Below are positions 35,565 through 47,001 of a stretch of DNA of 64,000 bases, one piece after another. The DNA comes from Rhabditoides inermis (Eukaryota; Nematoda; Chromadorea; Rhabditida; Rhabditidae): contig CAWZYM010000129.1 in NCBI GenBank assembly GCA_963966185.1, forward strand, positions 372,001 to 436,000, read 5' to 3'. The notes under the pieces are model-generated. The model did not search any database and was not told the origin of the DNA. It saw only the letters and a program-made list of their open reading frames with translations. The number at the start of each line of letters is the position of its first letter. The first letter of the stretch is position 1. Position numbers and translations under genes: made by a program.

Positions 35565-37304
35565 CTCCCAAACGCGACGGTCGAGAGAAGATGACCGGGC
35601 ATATTTGTTAGAACGACTATGGTAAAGAGAAAGACGGTTAGAGCAGTTTATTTTTATGTTCTCTAAAAATGCGTATAGCTCATTGGTCGGGCACTTCTCA
35701 AGAAAACACATTGTAGTATGCAGTTTGACTCAACTTCCCAAACGCGACGGTCGAGAGAAGATGGTCGGGCATTATTGTTAGAACGACTATGGTAAAGAAA
35801 AAGACGGTTAGAGCAGTTTATTTTCCTGTTCTCTAAAAATGCCCATAGCTCATTGGTCGGGCACTTCTCGAGAAAACACATTGTAGTATGCAGTTTGACT
35901 CGACCTCCCAAACGCGACGGTCGAGAGAATGTGGCCGGGCATTATTGTTAGAACGACTATGGTAAAAATAAAGACGGTTATAGCAGTTCATTTTTATGTT
36001 TTCTAAAAATGCCGATAGCTCATTGGTCGGGCACTTCTCGAAAAAACACATTGTAGTATGCAGTTTGACTCGAATTCCCAAACGCGACGGTCGAGAGAAA
36101 ATGGCCGGGCATATTTGTTAGAACGACTATGGTAAAGAGAAAGACGGTTAGAGCAGTTTATTTTTATGTTTTCTAAAAATGCCGATAGCTCATTGGTCGG
36201 GCACTTCTCAAGAAAACACATTGTAGTATGCAGTTTGACTCAACTTCCCAAACGCGACGGTCGAGAGAAGATGGCCGGGCATATTTGTTAGAACGACTAT
36301 GGTAAAGAAAAAGACGGTCAGAGCAGTTCATCATCCTGTTCTCTCAAAATGCCCATAGCTCATTGGTCGGGCACTTCTCGAGAAAACACATTGTAGTATG
36401 CAGTTTGACTCGACCTCCCAAACGCGACGGTCGAGAGAAGATGGTCGAGCATAACTGTTAGAACGACTATGGTAAAAATAAAGACGGTTATAGCAGTTCA
36501 TTTTGATGTTCTCTGAAAACGCCCATATCTCATTGGTCGGGCACTTCTCGAGAAAACACATTGTAGTATGCAGTTTGACTCGACCTCCCAAACGCGACGG
36601 TCGAGAGAAGATGGCCGGGCATAATTGTTAGAACGACTATGGTAAAGAAAAACACGGTTAGAGCAGTTCAATTTTCTGTTCTTCAAAAATGCCCATAGCT
36701 CATTGGTCGGGCACTTCTCGAGAAAACACATTGTAGTATGCAGTATGACTCGACTTCCCAAACGCGACGGTCGAGAGAAGATGGCCGGGCATATTTGTTA
36801 GAACGACTATGGTAAAGAGAAAGACGGTTAGAGCAGTTTATTTTTATGTTCTCTAAAAATGCCTATAGCTCATTGGTCGGGCACTTCTCGAGAAAACACA
36901 TTGTAGTATGCAGTTTGACTCGACCTCCCAAACGCGACGGTCGAGAGAAGATGGTCGAGCATAACTGTTAGAACGACTATGGTAAAAATAAAGACGGTTA
37001 TAGCAGTTCATTTTGATGTTCTCTGAAAACGCCCATATCTCATTGGTCGGGCACTTCTCGAGAAAACACATTGTAGTATGCAGTTTGACTCGACCTCCCA
37101 AACGCGACGGTCGAGAGAAGATGGCCGGGCATAATTGTTAGAACGACTATGGTAAAGAGAAAGACGGTTAGAGCAGTTCATTTTGATGTTCTCTGAAAAT
37201 GCCCATAGCTCATTGGTCGGGCACTTCTCAAGAAAACACATTGTAGTATGCAGTTTGACTCAACTTCCCAAACGCGACGGTCGAGAGAAGATGGCCGGGC
37301 ATAT

Positions 37305-38835
37305 TTGTTAGAACGACTATGGTAAAGAAAAAGACGGTTAGAGCAGTTCATCATCCTGTTCTCTGAAAATGCCCATAGCTCATTGGTCGGGCACTTCTCG
37401 AGAAAACACATTGTAGTATGCAGTTTGACTCGACCTCCCGAACGCGACGGTCGAGAGAAGATGGCCGGGCATTTTTGTTAGAACGACTATGGTGAAGGAA
37501 AAAAAGGTTAGAGCAGTTCATTTTTTCTGTTCCCTGAAAATGCCCATAGCTCATTGGTCGGGCACTTCTCGAGAAAACACATTGTAGTATGCAGTTTGAC
37601 TCGACCTCCCAAACGCGACGGTCGAGAGAATGTGGCCGGGCATTATTGTTAGTACGACTATGGTAAAGAGAAGGACGGTTAGAGCAGTTCATTTTTCTGT
37701 TCTCTAAAAATGCCCATAGCTAATTGGTCAGGCACTTCTCGAGAAAACACATTGTAGTATGCAGTTTGACTCGACCTCCCGAACGCGACGGTCGAGAGAA
37801 GATGGCCGGGCATTTTTGTTAGAACGATTATGGTAAAGAAAAAAAGGTTAGAGCAGTTCATTTTTTCTGTTCCCTGATAATGCCCATAGCTCATTGGTCG
37901 GGCACTTCTCGAGAAAACACATTGTAGTATGCAGTTTGACTCGATCTCCCAAACGCGACGGTCGAGAGAAGATGGCCGGGCATATTTGTTAGAACGACTA
38001 TGGTAAAGAAAAAGACGGTTGGAGCAGTTTATTTTAATGTTCTCTAAAAATGCCCATAGCTCATTGGTCGGGCACTTCTCGAGAAAACACATTGTAGTAT
38101 GCAGTTTGACTCGACCTCCCAAACGCGACGGTCGAGAGAATGTGGCCGGGCATTATTGTTAGAACGACTATGGTAAAGAGAAGGACGGTTAGAGCAGTTT
38201 ATTTTTTTGTTCTCTGAAAATGCCCATAGCTCATTGGTCGGGCACTTCTCGAGAAAACACATTGTAGTAGGCAGTTTGACTCGACCTCCCAAACGCGACG
38301 GTCGAGAGAAGATGGCCGGGCATATTTGTTAGAACGACTATGGTAAAGAAAAAGACGGTTGGAGCAGTTTATTTTAATGTTCTCTAAAAATGCCCATAGC
38401 TCATTGGTCGGGCACTTCTCGAGAAAACACATTGTAGTATGCAGTTTGACTCGACCTCCCAAACGCGACGGTCGAGAGAATGTGGCCGGGCATTAATGTT
38501 AGAACGACTATGGTAAAGAGAAGGACGGTTAGAGCAGTTTATTTTTTTGTTCTCTGATAATGCCCATAGCTCATTGGTCGGGCACTTCTCGAGAAAACAC
38601 ATTGTAGTATGCAGTTTGACTCGATCTCCCAAACGCGACGGTCGAGAGAAGATGGCCGGGCATATTTGTTAGAACGACTATGGTAAAGAAAAAGACGGTT
38701 GGAGCAGTTCATTTTAATGTTCTCTAAAAATGCCCATAGCTCATTGGTCGGGCACTTCTCGAGAAAACACATTGTAGTATGCAGTTTGACTCGACCTCCC
38801 AAACGCGACGGTCGAGAGAATGTGGCCGGGCATTA
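37305..38835. repeat. 1,531-bp 9-mer duplication, unit 1
   Basis: Nine monomers plus one base. Marked by GTTCATCATCCTG, by CCTCCCGAACGCG twice, and by GGAAAAAAAGG. It is repeated from 38,836 to about 40,026. It is present once in copy 1 of the array (about 8,231-9,760). Confidence 0.9.
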
Positions 38836-40026
38836 TTGTTAGAACGACTATGGTAAAGAAAAAGACGGTTAGAGCAGTTCATCATCCTGTTCTCTGAAAA
38901 TGCCCATAGCTCATTGGTCGGGCACTTCTCGAGAAAACACATTGTAGTATGCAGTTTGACTCGACCTCCCGAACGCGACGGTCGAGAGAAGATGGCCGGG
39001 CATTTTTGTTAGAACGACTATGGTGAAGGAAAAAAAGGTTAGAGCAGTTCATTTTTTCTGTTCCCTGAACATGCCCATAGCTCATTGGTCGGGCACTTCT
39101 CGAGAAAACACATTGTAGTATGCAGTTTGACTCGACCTCCCAAACGCGACGGTCGAGAGAATGTGGCCGGGCATTATTGTTAGAACGACTATGGTAAAGA
39201 GAAGGACGGTTAGAGCAGTTCATTTTTCTGTTCTCTAAAAATGCCCATAGCTAATTGGTCAGGCACTTCTCGAGAAAACACATTGTAGTATGCAGTTTGA
39301 CTCGACCTCCCGAACGCGACGGTCGAGAGAAGATGGCCGGGCATTTTTGTTAGAACGATTATGGTAAAGAAAAAAAGGTTAGAGCAGTTCATTTTTTCTG
39401 TTCCCTGATAATGCCCATAGCTCATTGGTCGGGCACTTCTCGAGAAAACACATTGTAGTATGCAGTTTGACTCGATCTCCCAAACGCGACGGTCGAGAGA
39501 AGATGGCCGGGCATATTTGTTAGAACGACTATGGTAAAGAAAAAGACGGTTGGAGCAGTTTATTTTAATGTTCTCTAAAAATGCCCATAGCTCATTGGTC
39601 GGGCACTTCTCGAGAAAACACATTGTAGTATGCAGTTTGACTCGACCTCCCTAACGCGACGGTCGAGAGAATGTGGCCGGGCATTATTGTTAGAACGACT
39701 ATGGTAAAGAGAAGGACGGTTAGAGCAGTTTATTTTTTTGTTCTCTGAAAATGCCCATAGCTCATTGGTCGGGCACTTCTCGAGAAAACACATTGTAGTA
39801 GGCAGTTTGACTCGACCTCCCAAACGCGACGGTCGAGAGAAGATGGCCGGGCATATTTGTTAGAACGACTATGGTAAAGAAAAAGACGGTTGGAGCAGTT
39901 TATTTTAATGTTCTCTAAAAATGCCCATAGCTCATTGGTCGGGCACTTCTCGAGAAAACACATTGTAGTATGCAGTTTGACTCGACCTCCCAAACGCGAC
40001 GGTCGAGAGAATGTGGCCGGGCATTA
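38836..40026. repeat. 1,531-bp 9-mer duplication, unit 2 (partial)
   Basis: Second unit. It starts in a hybrid monomer that has GAATGTGGCCGGGCATTATTG on the left and GGTTAGAGCAGTTCATCATCC on the right. Private changes include CTGAACATGCCC near 39,066 and CTCCCTAACGCG near 39,648. It separates from unit 1 near 40,027 (GCATTATTG against GCATTAATG). Confidence 0.88.
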
Positions 40027-41107
40027 TTGTTAGAACGACTATGGTAAAGAGAAGGACGGTTAGAGCAGTTTATTTTTTTGTTCTCTGAAAATGCCCATAG
40101 CTCATTGGTCGGGCACTTCTCGAGAAAACACATTGTAGTAGGCAGTTTGACTCGACCTCCCAAACGCGACGGTCGAGAGAATGTGGCCGGGCATTATTGT
40201 TAGAACGACTATGGTAAAGAGAAGGACGGTTATAGCAGTTCAGTTTGATGTTCTCTAAAAATTCCCATAGCTCATTGGTCGGGCACTTCTCGAGAAAACA
40301 CATTGTAGTATGCAGTTTGTCTCGACCTCCCAAACGCGACGGTCGAGAGAAGATGGCCGGGCATAATTGTTAGAACGACTATGGTAAAGAAAAACACGGT
40401 TATAGCAGTTCATTTTGATGTTCTCTGTAAACGCCCATATCTCATTGGTCGGGCACTTCTCGAGAAAACACATTGTAGTATGCAGTTTGACTCGACCTCC
40501 CAAACGCGACGGTCGAGAGAAGATGGCCGGGCATATTTGTTAGAACGACTATGGTAAAGAGAAAGACGGTTAGAGCAGTTTATTTTTATGTTTTCTAAAA
40601 ATGCCCATAGCTCATTGGTCGGGCACTTCTCGAGAAAACACATTGTAGTATGCAGTTTGACTCGACTTCCCAAACGCGACGGTCGAGAGAAGATGGCCGG
40701 GCATAACTGTTAGAACGACTATGGTAAAGTAAAAGACGGTTAGAGCAGTTCATTTTTATGTTCCCTGAAAATTCCCATAGCTCATTGGTCGGGCACTTCT
40801 CGAGAAAACACATTGTAGTATGTAGTTTGACTCGACCTCTCAAACGCGACGGTCGAGAGAAGATGGCCGGGCATAATTGTTAGAACGACTATGGTAAAGA
40901 AAAACACGGTTAGAGCAGTTCATTTTTCTCTTCTCTAAAAATGCCCATAGCTCATTGGTCGGGCACTTCTCGAGAAAACACATTGTAGTATGCAGTATGA
41001 CTCGACCTCCCAAACGCGACGGTCGAGAGAAGATGGCCGGGCATAATTGTTAGAACGACTATGGTAAAGAAAAACACGGTTAGAGCAGTTCATTTTTCTG
41101 TTCTCTA
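39748..41107. repeat. 1,360-bp B2 8-mer, unit 1
   Basis: Eight monomers repeated at 41,108-42,467, with similarity continuing to 42,520. A third copy is in B copy 3 (from about 45,553). Markers are TTTGTCTCGACC (40,317; 41,677; 46,013), GTAAACGCCC and GTATGTAG. The TTTGTCTCG change is absent from B copy 1, so it arose before this 8-mer was amplified but after B1 and B2 separated. Confidence 0.92.
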
Positions 41108-42467
41108 AAAATGCCCATAGCTCATTGGTCGGGCACTTCTCGAGAAAACACATTGTAGTAGGCAGTTTGACTCGACCTCCCAAACGCGACGGTCGAGAGA
41201 AGATGGCCGGGCATATTTGTTAGAACGACTATGGTAAAGAAAAAGACGGTTGGAGCAGTTTATTTTAATGTTCTCTAAAAATGCCCATAGCTCATTGGTC
41301 GGGCACTTCTCGAGAAAACACATTGTAGTATGCAGTTTGACTCGACCTCCCAAACGCGACGGTCGAGAGAATGTGGCCGGGCATTATTGTTAGAACGACT
41401 ATGGTAAAGAGAAGGACGGTTAGAGCAGTTTATTTTTTTGTTCTCTGAAAATGCCCATAGCTCATTGGTCGGGCACTTCTCGAGAAAACACATTGTAGTA
41501 GGCAGTTTGACTCGACCTCCCAAACGCGACGGTCGAGAGAATGTGGCCGGGCATTATTGTTAGAACGACTATGGTAAAGAGAAGGACGGTTATAGCAGTT
41601 CAGTTTGATGTTCTCTAAAAATTCCCATAGCTCATTGGTCGGGCACTTCTCGAGAAAACACATTGTAGTATGCAGTTTGTCTCGACCTCCCAAACGCGAC
41701 GGTCGAGAGAAGATGGCCGGGCATAATTGTTAGAACGACTATGGTAAAGAAAAACACGGTTATAGCAGTTCATTTTGATGTTCTCTGTAAACGCCCATAT
41801 CTCATTGGTCGGGCACTTCTCGAGAAAACACATTGTAGTATGCAGTTTGACTCGACCTCCCAAACGCGACGGTCGAGAGAAGATGGCCGGGCATATTTGT
41901 TAGAACGACTATGGTAAAGAGAAAGACGGTTAGAGCAGTTTATTTTTATGTTTTCTAAAAATGCCCATAGCTCATTGGTCGGGCACTTCTCGAGAAAACA
42001 CATTGTAGTATGCAGTTTGACTCGACTTCCCAAACGCGACGGTCGAGAGAAGATGGCCGGGCATAACTGTTAGAACGACTATGGTAAAGTAAAAGACGGT
42101 TAGAGCAGTTCATTTTTATGTTCCCTGAAAATTCCCATAGCTCATTGGTCGGGCACTTCTCGAGAAAACACATTGTAGTATGTAGTTTGACTCGACCTCT
42201 CAAACGCGACGGTCGAGAGAAGATGGCCGGGCATAATTGTTAGAACGACTATGGTAAAGAAAAACACGGTTAGAGCAGTTCATTTTTCTCTTCTCTAAAA
42301 ATGCCCATAGCTCATTGGTCGGGCACTTCTCGAGAAAACACATTGTAGTATGCAGTATGACTCGACCTCCCAAACGCGACGGTCGAGAGAAGATGGCCGG
42401 GCATAATTGTTAGAACGACTATGGTAAAGAAAAACACGGTTAGAGCAGTTCATTTTTCTGTTCTCTA
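41108..42467. repeat. 1,360-bp B2 8-mer, unit 2
   Basis: Second unit; one visible difference from unit 1 is GTAGGCAG at 41,158 against GTATGCAG at 42,518, just past the unit edge. It leads into the boundary monomer at 42,666 and so keeps the original right edge of the B block. Confidence 0.9.
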
Positions 42468-44192
42468 AAAATGCCCATAGCTCATTGGTCGGGCACTTCT
42501 CGAGAAAACACATTGTAGTATGCAGTTTGACTCGACCTCCCAAACGCGACGGTCGAGAGAAGATGGCCGGGCATATTTGTTAGAACGACTATGGTAAAGA
42601 AAAAGACGTTCGGAGCAATTTTTTTCATGTTCTCTGAAAATGCCCATAGCTCATTGGTCGGGAACTTTTCGAGAAAACACATTGTAGTATGCAGTTTGAC
42701 TTGACCTCCCAAACGCGACGGTCGAGAGAAGATGGCCGGGCATAATTGTTAAAACGACTATGGTAAAAAAAAAAACACGGTTAGAGCAGTTCATTTTTAT
42801 GTTCTCTAAAAATGCCCATAGCTCATTGGTCGGGCACTTCTCGAGAAAACACATTGTAGTATGCAGTTTGACTCGACCTCCCAAACGCGACGGTCGAGAA
42901 AAGATGGCCGGGCATATTTGTTAGAACGACTATGGTAAAGAAAAAAACAGTTAGAGCAGTTCATTTTCCTGTTCTCTAAAAATGCCCTTAGCTCATTGGT
43001 CGGGCACTTCTCGAGAAAACACATTGTAGTATGCAGTTTGACTCGACCTCCCAAACGCGACGGTCGAGATAAGATGGCCGGGCATATTTGTTAGAACGAC
43101 TAAGGTAAAGAAAAAGACAGTTAGAGCAGTTCATTTTCCTGTTCTCTAAAAATGCCCTTAGCTCATTGGTCGGGCACTTCTCGAGAAAACACATTGTAGT
43201 ATGCAGTTTGACTCGACCTCCCAAACGCGACGGTCGAGAGAAGATGGCCGGGCATATTTGTTAGAACGACTAAGGTAAAGAAAAACACGGTTAGAGCAGT
43301 TCATTTTTATGTTCTCTAAAAATGCCCTTAGCTCATTGGTCGGGCACTTCTCGAGAAAACACATTGTAGTATGCAGTTTGACTCGACCTCCCAAACGCGA
43401 CGGTCGAGAGAAGATGGCCGGGCATATTTGTTAGAACGACTAAGGTAAAGAAAAACACGGTCAAAGCAGTTCAATTTCATGTTCTCTAAAAGAGCCTATA
43501 GCTCATTGGTCGGGCACGTCTCGAGAAAACACATTGTAGTATGCAGTTTGACTCGACCTCCCAAACGCGACGGTCGAGAGAAGATGGCCGGGCATATTTG
43601 TTAGAACGACTATGGTAAAGAAAAAGACTTTGTAAGCAGTTCAATTTTATGTTCTCTAAAAATGCCCATAGCTCATTGGTCGGGCTTTTCTCGAGAAAAC
43701 ACATTGTAGTATGCAATTTGACTCGACCTCCCAAACGCGACGGTCGAGAGAAGATGGCCGGGCATATTTGTTAGAACGACTATGGTAAAGAAAAACACGG
43801 TTAGAGCAGTTCATTTTTATGTTCTCTTAAAATGCCCATAGTTTATTGGTCGGGCACTTCTCAAGAAAACACATTGTAGTATGAAGTTTGACTCGACCTC
43901 CCAAACGCGACGGTCGAGAGAAGATGGCCGGGCAAATTTGTTAGAACGACTATGGCAAAAAAGACGGTTAGAGCAGTTCATTTTTATGTTCGCTAAAAAT
44001 GCCCATAGCTCATTGGTCGAGCACTTCTCAAGAAAACACATTGTAGTATACAGTTTGACTCGAACTCCCAAACGCGACGGTCGAGAGAAGATGACCAAGC
44101 ATATTTGTTAGAACGACTATGGTAAAGAAAAAGACGTTTGGAGCAGTTTTTTTGTGTTCTCCAAAAATGTCCATAGCTCATTGGTCGGGCAC

Positions 44193-44364
44193 TTCTCAAG
44201 AAAACACATTGTAGTATGCAGTTTGACTCGACCTCCCAAACGCGACGGTCGAGAGAAGATGGCCGGGCATTTTTTTTTTGTTAAAACGACTATGGCATTA
44301 AAGATGGTTAGAACAGTTCAATTTCTTGTTCTCTAAAAATGCCCATAGCTCATTGGTCGGACAC
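44193..44364. repeat. T-run monomer, 172 bp
   Basis: After GGGCA there is a run of 10 T (44,270-44,279), then GTTAAAACGACTATGG and CATTAAAGATGG, a strongly changed variable part. Related monomers: 44,871-45,043 (8 T at 44,948-44,955), 48,528-48,699 (10 T at 48,605-48,614) and 49,206-49,375 (8 T at 49,283-49,290). The monomer at 44,871 has an extra GTT after the run, which the one at 49,206 lacks; this accounts for the offset change from 4,335 to 4,332. Confidence 0.9.
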
Positions 44365-45383
44365 TTCTCGAGAAAACACATTGTAGTATGCAGTTTGACT
44401 CGATCTCCCAAACGCGACGGTCGAGAGAAGATGGCCGAGCATATTTGTTAGAACGACTATGGTAAAGAAAAAGACGGTTCGAGCAGTTCATTTTTGTGTT
44501 CGCTAAAAATGCCCATAGCTCATTGGTCGGGCACTTCTCAAGAAAACACATTGTAGTATGCAGTATGACTCAACCTCCCAAACGCGACGGTCGAGAGAAG
44601 ATGGCCGGGCATATTTGTTAGAACGACTATGGTAAAGAAAAAGACGTTCGGAGCAATTTTTTTATGTTCTCTAAAAATGTCCATAGCTCATTGGTCGGGC
44701 ACTTTTCGAGAAAACACATTGTAGTATACAGTATGACTCAACCTCCCAAACGCGACGGTCGAGAGAAGATGGCCGGGCATATTTGTTAGAACGACTATGG
44801 TAAAGAAAAAGACGTTCGGAGCAATTTTTTTATGTTCTCTAAAAATGCCCATAGCTCATTGGTCGGGCACTTTTCGAGAAAACACATTGTAGTATGCAGT
44901 TTGACTCGACCTCCCAAACGCGACGGTCGAGAGAAGATGGCCGGGCATTTTTTTTGTTGTTAAAACGACTATGGCATTAAAGATGGTTAGAACAGTTCAA
45001 TTTCTTGTTCTCTAAAAATGCCCATAGCTCATTGGTCGGACACTTCTCGAGAAAACACATTGTAGTATGCAGTTTGACTCGATCTCCCAAACGCGACGGT
45101 CGAGAGAAGATGGGAGGGCATATTTGTTAGAACGACTATGGTAAAGAAAAAGACTTTGTAAGCAGTTCAATTTTATGTTCTCTAAAAACGCCCATAGCTC
45201 ATTGGTCGGACACTTCTCGAGAAAACACATTGTAGTATGCAGTTTGACTCGATCTCCCAAACGCGACGGTCGAGAGAAGATGGGAGGGCATATTTGTTAG
45301 AACGACTATGGTAAAGAAAAAGACTTTGTAAGCAGTTCAATTTTATGTTCTCTAAAAACGCCCATAGCTCATTGGTCGGACAC

Positions 45384-45472
45384 TTCTCGAGAAAACACAG
45401 TAAAGAAAAAGACGGTTGAAGCAGTTCATTTTTATGTTCTCTGAAAATGCCCATAGCTCATTGGTCGGGCAC
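45384..45472. repeat. 89-bp truncated monomer, C/A junction copy 3
   Basis: Third copy of the ACACA / GTAAAG break with 81 bp missing. It is followed by only one A-type monomer start, then a change to B inside the next monomer. Its loss of 81 bp accounts for the super-repeat of 22,189 bp (131 monomers less 81). Confidence 0.95.
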
Positions 45473-45642
45473 TTCTCGAGAAAACACATTGTAGTATGCA
45501 GTTTTACTCGACCTCCCAAACGCGACGGTCGAAAGAAGGTGGCCGGGCGTTATTGTTAGAACGACTATGGTAAAGAAAAAGACGGTTGGAGCAGTTTATT
45601 TTAATGTTCTCTAAAAATGCCCATAGCTCATTGGTCGGGCAC
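45473..45642. repeat. A/B hybrid monomer at exchange point
   Basis: The first half is A type (GTTTTACTCG, GGTCGAAAGAAGG, GGGCGTTATTG) and the second half B type (GGTTGGAGCAG, TTTATTTTAATG). The change lies within sequence common to both types, 45,553 to about 45,588. It is the join of the 4,336-bp duplication and looks like an in-register unequal exchange between monomers of different groups. Confidence 0.92.
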
Positions 45643-47001
45643 TTCTCGAGAAAACACATTGTAGTATGCAGTTTGACTCGACCTCCCAAACGCGACGGTC
45701 GAGAGAATGTGGCCGGGCATTATTGTTAGAACGACTATGGTAAAGAGAAGGACGGTTAGAGCAGTTTATTTTTTTGTTCTCTGAAAATGCCCATAGCTCA
45801 TTGGTCGGGCACTTCTCGAGAAAACACATTGTAGTAGGCAGTTTGACTCGACCTCCCAAACGCGACGGTCGAGAGAATGTGGCCGGGCATTATTGTTAGA
45901 ACGACTATGGTAAAGAGAAGGACGGTTATAGCAGTTCAGTTTGATGTTCTCTAAAAATTCCCATAGCTCATTGGTCGGGCACTTCTCGAGAAAACACATT
46001 GTAGTATGCAGTTTGTCTCGACCTCCCAAACGCGACGGTCGAGAGAAGATGGCCGGGCATAATTGTTAGAACGACTATGGTAAAGAAAAACACGGTTATA
46101 GCAGTTCATTTTGATGTTCTCTGTAAACGCCCATATCTCATTGGTCGGGCACTTCTCGAGAAAACACATTGTAGTATGCAGTTTGACTCGACCTCCCAAA
46201 CGCGACGGTCGAGAGAAGATGGCCGGGCATATTTGTTAGAACGACTATGGTAAAGAGAAAGACGGTTAGAGCAGTTTATTTTTATGTTTTCTAAAAATGC
46301 CCATAGCTCATTGGTCGGGCACTTCTCGAGAAAACACATTGTAGTATGCAGTTTGACTCGACTTCCCAAACGCGACGGTCGAGAGAAGATGGCCGGGCAT
46401 AACTGTTAGAACGACTATGGTAAAGTAAAAGACGGTTAGAGCAGTTCATTTTTATGTTCCCTGAAAATTCCCATAGCTCATTGGTCGGGCACTTCTCGAG
46501 AAAACACATTGTAGTATGTAGTTTGACTCGACCTCTCAAACGCGACGGTCGAGAGAAGATGGCCGGGCATAATTGTTAGAACGACTATGGTAAAGAAAAA
46601 CACGGTTAGAGCAGTTCATTTTTCTCTTCTCTAAAAATGCCCATAGCTCATTGGTCGGGCACTTCTCGAGAAAACACATTGTAGTATGCAGTATGACTCG
46701 ACTTCCCAAACGCGACGGTCGAGAGAAGATGGCCGGGCATAATTGTTAGAACGACTATGGTAAAGAAAAACACGGTTAGAGCAGTTCATTTTTCTGTTCT
46801 CTAAAAATGCCCATAGCTCATTGGTCGGGCACTTCTCGAGAAAACACATTGTAGTATGCAGTTTGACTCGACCTCCCAAACGCGACGGTCGAGAGAAGAT
46901 GGCCGGGCATATTTGTTAGAACGACTATGGTAAAGAAAAAGACGTTCGGAGCAATTTTTTTCATGTTCTCTGAAAATGCCCATAGCTCATTGGTCGGGCA
47001 C
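45643..47001. repeat. B block, copy 3 (8 monomers)
   Basis: Eight monomers that match 41,307-42,665 at 4,336 bp. It shows a private TTCCC change near 46,702 (GACTTCCC against GACCTCCC at 42,366) and CACCTTGTAG at 47,016 against CACATTGTAG. This block is a by-product of the B+C duplication. Confidence 0.9.

Larger units (their letters stand above)
32967..42665. repeat. B block, copy 2
   Basis: About 57 monomers. It matches B copy 1 at an offset of 29,074 for about 6,500-9,620 (35,575-38,700). It is about 6 kb shorter because the 1,870 / 2,888 / 2,718-bp amplifications of copy 1 are absent. In their place are its own duplications of 1,364, 1,531 and 1,360 bp. The 8-mer at 39,748-42,467 contains a subset of the monomer types of the 16-17-mer of copy 1, in the same order (TTCAGTTTGATG, GTAAACGCCC, TTTTATGTTTTC, GTATGTAG, TTTTTCTCTTCTC). 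Confidence 0.86.
42666..45472. repeat. C block, copy 2
   Basis: About 17 monomers: a contracted C block. It matches C copy 1 at 21,769/21,770 to about 43,450 and at 21,260 for about 43,480-44,090. From about 44,090 it holds monomers that C copy 1 lacks: GATGACCAAGC, GACGTTTGGAGCAG, T-run monomers with GGCATTAAAGATGG, and TTCGGAGCAATTTTTTTATG. It ends with two AGATGGGAGGG monomers and the 89-bp junction. Confidence 0.88.
41217..45552. repeat. 4,336-bp B+C duplication, unit 1
   Basis: A segment from inside the B2 8-mer, through C copy 2 and the 89-bp junction, to the A half of a hybrid monomer. Repeated at 45,553-49,545. The offset is 26 monomers less 81 bp less small indels (4,336, 4,335 and 4,332 bp along its length, shifting at A- and T-runs). 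Confidence 0.9.

Noticed and set aside
44270..44279. Poly-T run as a Pol III terminator or a poly-A tail of a retroposon on the minus strand
   Set aside because: No A/B box, no retroposon body and no target-site duplication; the run is inside a normal-length monomer.
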